Assembly (NCBI GenBank): GCA_017520935.1
Contig: JAFXEF010000012.1
Span: forward strand, 1 to 35,996
Direction of reading: 5' to 3'
From: Bacteroidaceae bacterium
GTDB taxonomy: Bacteria; Bacteroidota; Bacteroidia; Bacteroidales; Bacteroidaceae
DNA length: 35,996 nt
A model generated the notes under the pieces. The model did no database searches. It was not told the origin of the DNA and worked only from the letters and a program-made list of their open reading frames with translations. Shown here in pieces: positions 35,390 to 35,996 of this stretch. Both the position numbers and the translations under genes were made by a program. Position 1 is the first letter of the stretch. Each line of letters opens with the position of its first letter.

Positions 35390-35996
35390 TTACTTAATCA
35401 ATTTCACGAAATCGTCCATCAGGTTATCCTTCTGGTAGCCACGGCTGCAAGCCTCGGGAGCAAACTGTGTGCCTATCCAGGGCTTCTCCTCGTGGCGGAT
35501 ACCATCCACAGCACCGTCGTTCATGTTGGTGAACAGCACCTTCCAACCTGCGGGGAGCGTGCTCTCCACAATGGCATAGCCTGCGTTCTGGTTGGTGATG
35601 TAGCAGCTGTTGCTACCTGTGAGGCGTGAGGGCTGGTTGGCTCCGTGATGACCAAACTTGAGTTTCTCCACCTTTGCACCGGCAGCAAGACCCATCAGCT
35701 GGCAGCCGAGTCCGATACCGAGGATAGGCTTCGCAGTCTCCATAGCCTTGGCTATGTTTGCAACGGTAGCTGTATAGAGGTTGGGATTGCCGGGGCCGGC
35801 ACTTACCACCACTGTATCGTAGTTCAATGCCGTGAAGTCGTAGTCGTAAGGCACACGCACAACCTCGAGGTCATGAGCCACGAGAGAGCGGATAAGGCTG
35901 TGCTTGACACCGCAGTCTATGAGCACTACCTTCTTGGCTGCTCCTTCGTTGTAGGTCACGGGAGCCTCACAAGAGACCTCGGCAACGTAGTTTACA
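35390..35996 (-). CDS. carA: Carbamoyl-phosphate synthase small subunit, partial, glutaminase residues lost
   Basis: The 3' part of carA; the frame stays open to the window edge, so the 5' end lies outside. The visible 201 residues are the class I glutamine amidotransferase domain, which normally frees ammonia from glutamine for CarB. The fold is clear: DCGVKHSLIRSLV, VVVSAGPGNPN, GAKVEKLKFGHHGANQP. The nucleophile elbow reads GIGLGCQ instead of GICLGHQ, so the catalytic Cys is Gly. The usual HPEA reads APEA, so the catalytic His is Ala, and the SQNHG segment reads NQNAG. The glutaminase is therefore predicted inactive and the complex should rely on free ammonia. The reading frame is clean, so this is not a pseudogene. 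Confidence 0.93.
   Translation of the reverse strand, partial: VNYVAEVSCEAPVTYNEGAAKKVVLIDCGVKHSLIRSLVAHDLEVVRVPYDYDFTALNYDTVVVSAGPGNPNLYTATVANIAKAMETAKPILGIGLGCQLMGLAAGAKVEKLKFGHHGANQPSRLTGSNSCYITNQNAGYAIVESTLPAGWKVLFTNMNDGAVDGIRHEEKPWIGTQFAPEACSRGYQKDNLMDDFVKLIK

Overview
The window reads as a chromosome segment from a gut-type Bacteroidales (Bacteroides/Prevotella relatives). Four things point there: a SusC/SusD pair with DUF4843 and PKD-like lipoproteins, a secreted protein ending in a type IX secretion sorting tail, a DUF6261 protein, and promoters of the Bacteroidota form (TTTG or CTTG, about 20 nt, then TAnnTTTG). Most of the segment is of moderate GC and carries housekeeping genes. 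About 26.6-30.5 kb is visibly richer in AT and looks like accessory DNA.

Layout. 0.1-2.3 kb, minus strand: a NhaC-type Na+/H+ antiporter and an acyl-ACP thioesterase, separated by a palindromic repeat that also encodes the thioesterase tail. 2.6-4.4 kb, plus: a SlyD-like FKBP prolyl isomerase and chorismate synthase (aroC). 4.5-6.3 kb, minus: dihydroxy-acid dehydratase (ilvD). 6.5-10.0 kb, plus: a TlpA-like thioredoxin lipoprotein and a large secreted beta-rich protein. 10.3-20.2 kb, plus: an uptake operon of SusC/RagA, SusD/RagB, DUF4843 lipoprotein, PKD-like lipoprotein and M16 zinc peptidase. 20.4-24.7 kb, plus: a small conserved-looking protein, a YgiQ-type radical SAM protein, an NlpE-like lipoprotein, a DUF4136 lipoprotein and a small outer-membrane barrel. 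24.9-26.6 kb, plus: an ABC-F ATPase. 26.9-30.0 kb, minus: a three-gene AT-rich operon (membrane protein, WG-repeat/zinc-finger protein, outer-membrane barrel). 30.5-32.0 kb, plus: a DUF6261 gene behind a periodic leader. 32.1-36.0 kb, minus: carA (cut by the window end) and carB.

The strongest candidate for something undescribed is the DUF6261 leader. From the predicted transcription start at about 30558 to 30803 it is a tandem array of six 41-nt units. Each unit opens with an 18-nt TTTCAG-N6-CTGAAA palindrome followed by a 23-nt more variable segment. The period is exact (starts 30558, 30599, 30640, 30681, 30722, 30763) and is not a multiple of three, so it is not a coding repeat. The base pair just inside the stem varies as A-U, G-U or G-C, which suggests an array of small RNA hairpins, although a helically phased protein-binding array is also possible.

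Other points that stand out. CarA lacks the glutaminase Cys and His, and its partner CarB resembles the ammonia-using CPS1 type. Imperfect palindromes sit in frame inside ilvD and the ygiQ-like gene and supply the C-terminus of the thioesterase. Repeats with a central CAAG-CTTG palindrome carry promoters upstream of several genes. A compact multi-hairpin element lies just after the secreted beta-rich protein, and a minus-strand structured transcript unit is predicted at about 30.05-30.41 kb.
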